A stretch of DNA of 22,593 nucleotides from Pseudomonadota bacterium (lineage in GTDB: Bacteria; Pseudomonadota; Alphaproteobacteria; Elsterales; Elsteraceae). A program made the translations under genes and the position numbers. The stretch is taken from contig JACQAI010000106.1 in the NCBI GenBank assembly GCA_016195115.1, positions 1 to 22,593 of the forward strand. Direction: 5' to 3'. The notes under the pieces were generated by a model that was not told where the DNA came from, made no database searches, and saw nothing but the letters and a program-made list of their open reading frames with translations. This document shows positions 22,401-22,593 of the stretch, piece after piece (within the stretch, counting starts at the first letter, position 1; every line of letters begins with the position of its first letter).

Positions 22401-22593
22401 CGACCTCGGCGCGGCCGTGCTCGATCAGACACGCTTTCGCCGTCGTGCCGCCCATGTCGAACGAGATCACGTCGGGCCGGCCGGCGAGCGCGCCGAAGAA
22501 CGCCGTCGCCAGCCCGCCGCCGGCCGGGCCGGACTCGAGCAGGCGGATCGGGAACGCGCGCGCGGTCTCGGGCGACACCAGGCCGCCCGCCGA
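19456..22593 (-). CDS. fused HyuA-HyuB hydantoinase / 5-oxoprolinase, 5' end outside window
   Basis: The frame is open to the right edge; 1045 residues are visible. The first ~450 residues are the ATPase half (HyuA): RLLESGPAGGG, the phosphate-binding VISFDMGGTTAKACLIE, IEIGAGGGSIAEID and GADPGPACYGRGG. From about residue 474 (near 21174) the HyuB half starts with DPIGLEIMWSRLVTVVEEMW. It continues through FNLTLPRAVKALLAKYPPAT and DVLVTNDPWLCAGHLFDIAV and ends in the QGGFNSTLNYTAAHATYPLK and GGLGMRVRFRRL region. About 250 N-terminal residues are missing, giving a full size near 1300, like fused 5-oxoprolinases; most bacterial HyuA/HyuB are separate proteins. The family opens cyclic amides (hydantoins, 5-oxoproline) with ATP. 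Operon with the Dpp-type importer supports use of an imported compound. Confidence 0.93.
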   Translation of the reverse strand, partial: SAGGLVSPETARAFPIRLLESGPAGGGLATAFFGALAGRPDVISFDMGGTTAKACLIEHGRAEVAPMMEAARVHRFKKGSGLPIKTPVIDMIEIGAGGGSIAEIDEVGLLRVGPRSAGADPGPACYGRGGAAPTVTDANLALGYYDPGFFLGGRMALDRAAAERALARVAEPLGLEITEAAAGIHKVVTESMAAAARVHLVEKGKDPRRYAMVAFGGAGPAHAAAVARALGVREVIVPPASGAASALGFLAAPLSFEQVRSHPLVLAEGFDAATVNRVLAELEQEGRAHLTAAGVATADVVVERTADMRLVGQMHEINVILPAGTITAASLAAIKIAFAEVYTARYTSLYSGATIEAISFRVRCRGPLPALALAEPKSGDAARGAKKGARPAWFDGAFIEAVVYDRYELLAGAEIIGPAIVEEREATTIVPPGDRLAVDETGNLRITIGVAAAPNAVITPDMPLDQAVARIEADPIGLEIMWSRLVTVVEEMWLTVCRTAFSLIISEAQDFACELLDPHGETLAHSPRAMPVFNLTLPRAVKALLAKYPPATLQPGDVLVTNDPWLCAGHLFDIAVVTPVFRAGRVVALMGTVGHVSDIGGTKDSLHAREVYEEGLQIPPMKLFRAGVPSEDFFSLFAENVRNSAQVLGDLHALVAANALGAERLLAFMDDYGMHDLSALAAVVQARAERAMRDAIQALPDGVYRSEIWNNPLGTKLRFPLKVTIAGDALEVDFDGAPPQQPQGGFNSTLNYTAAHATYPLKCMLTPGVRGNAGCYRPFVVKAPEGSVLNCSKPAAVNLRTRTGWYIAPNIFQALADAAPDRVQAFTGLPVAVVIYGLDAAGRIYSDHLFVGGGQGASAHGDGKSALLWPTSAANTSIELIETRAPVLVLEKSYRHDSGGPGRRRGGLGMRVRFRRLIDDDLTTLASVYPEGVGIDPPGLFGGSAGGGARGAVRAGDGALLKDCETGALAALTGNRDFVELELAGGAGYGDPLERPLEAVAADLADGYITQEGAVRDYGVVLAPDGSVDLAASLARRRAPRRAAQ

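Overview
The window looks like a piece of an environmental proteobacterial chromosome, most likely alphaproteobacterial. It is very GC-rich throughout (roughly two thirds G+C or more, judged by eye). Gene packing is dense, with many 4-base ATGA/GTGA stop-start overlaps. It carries a Bug/TctC-type binding protein, a TRAP binding protein, CoxLMS-type hydroxylase genes and GC-rich REP-like intergenic palindromes. The lineage is inferred from style and gene content, not from a marker gene. No rRNA, tRNA, CRISPR array, insertion sequence or phage gene was seen.

Layout. (1) 1-2338, plus strand: the 3' end of a LuxR-type regulator, then an HpcH/HpaI-family aldolase overlapping a TctC-type solute-binding protein, closed by an intrinsic terminator. 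(2) 2453-7481: an oxidative-catabolism cluster arranged around a divergent promoter region at 5573-5697. To the left (minus strand) lie a small ABM-like protein, an NtaA/SnaA-type flavin monooxygenase and a TauD/TfdA-type Fe(II)/2-oxoglutarate dioxygenase. To the right (plus strand) lie the alpha and beta subunits of a Rieske ring-hydroxylating dioxygenase. (3) 7484-13677: a minus-strand operon in the order TRAP binding protein, molybdenum hydroxylase large subunit, FAD subunit, then a 2Fe-2S subunit fused to a CoxG/SRPBCC domain. A divergent MarR-family regulator with a plausible operator in the shared intergenic region faces it. (4) 13620-22593, minus strand: a fused HyuA-HyuB hydantoinase/oxoprolinase (5' end off the window), then a family-5 binding protein and a complete Dpp/Opp-type ABC importer (two permeases, two ATPases).

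How they fit together (inference). Each block pairs uptake or solute recognition with catabolic enzymes. Block 4 reads as import of a peptide-like or lactam-precursor compound plus ATP-dependent opening of a cyclic amide. Block 3 reads as MarR-controlled hydroxylation of an unknown, probably aromatic or heterocyclic, substrate by a non-CODH member of the CoxLMS family. Block 2 combines three mechanistically different oxygenases and probably attacks an aromatic, ether or N/S-substituted compound. None of the substrates can be read from sequence alone.

The most unusual items are the CoxS-CoxG fusion, the binding protein joined to the hydroxylase large subunit by a 4-base overlap, a 12-base block shared by the two divergent promoter regions, and two inverted pairs of REP-like palindromes. 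One of these palindromes supplies the last codons and stop of the CoxS-CoxG gene.
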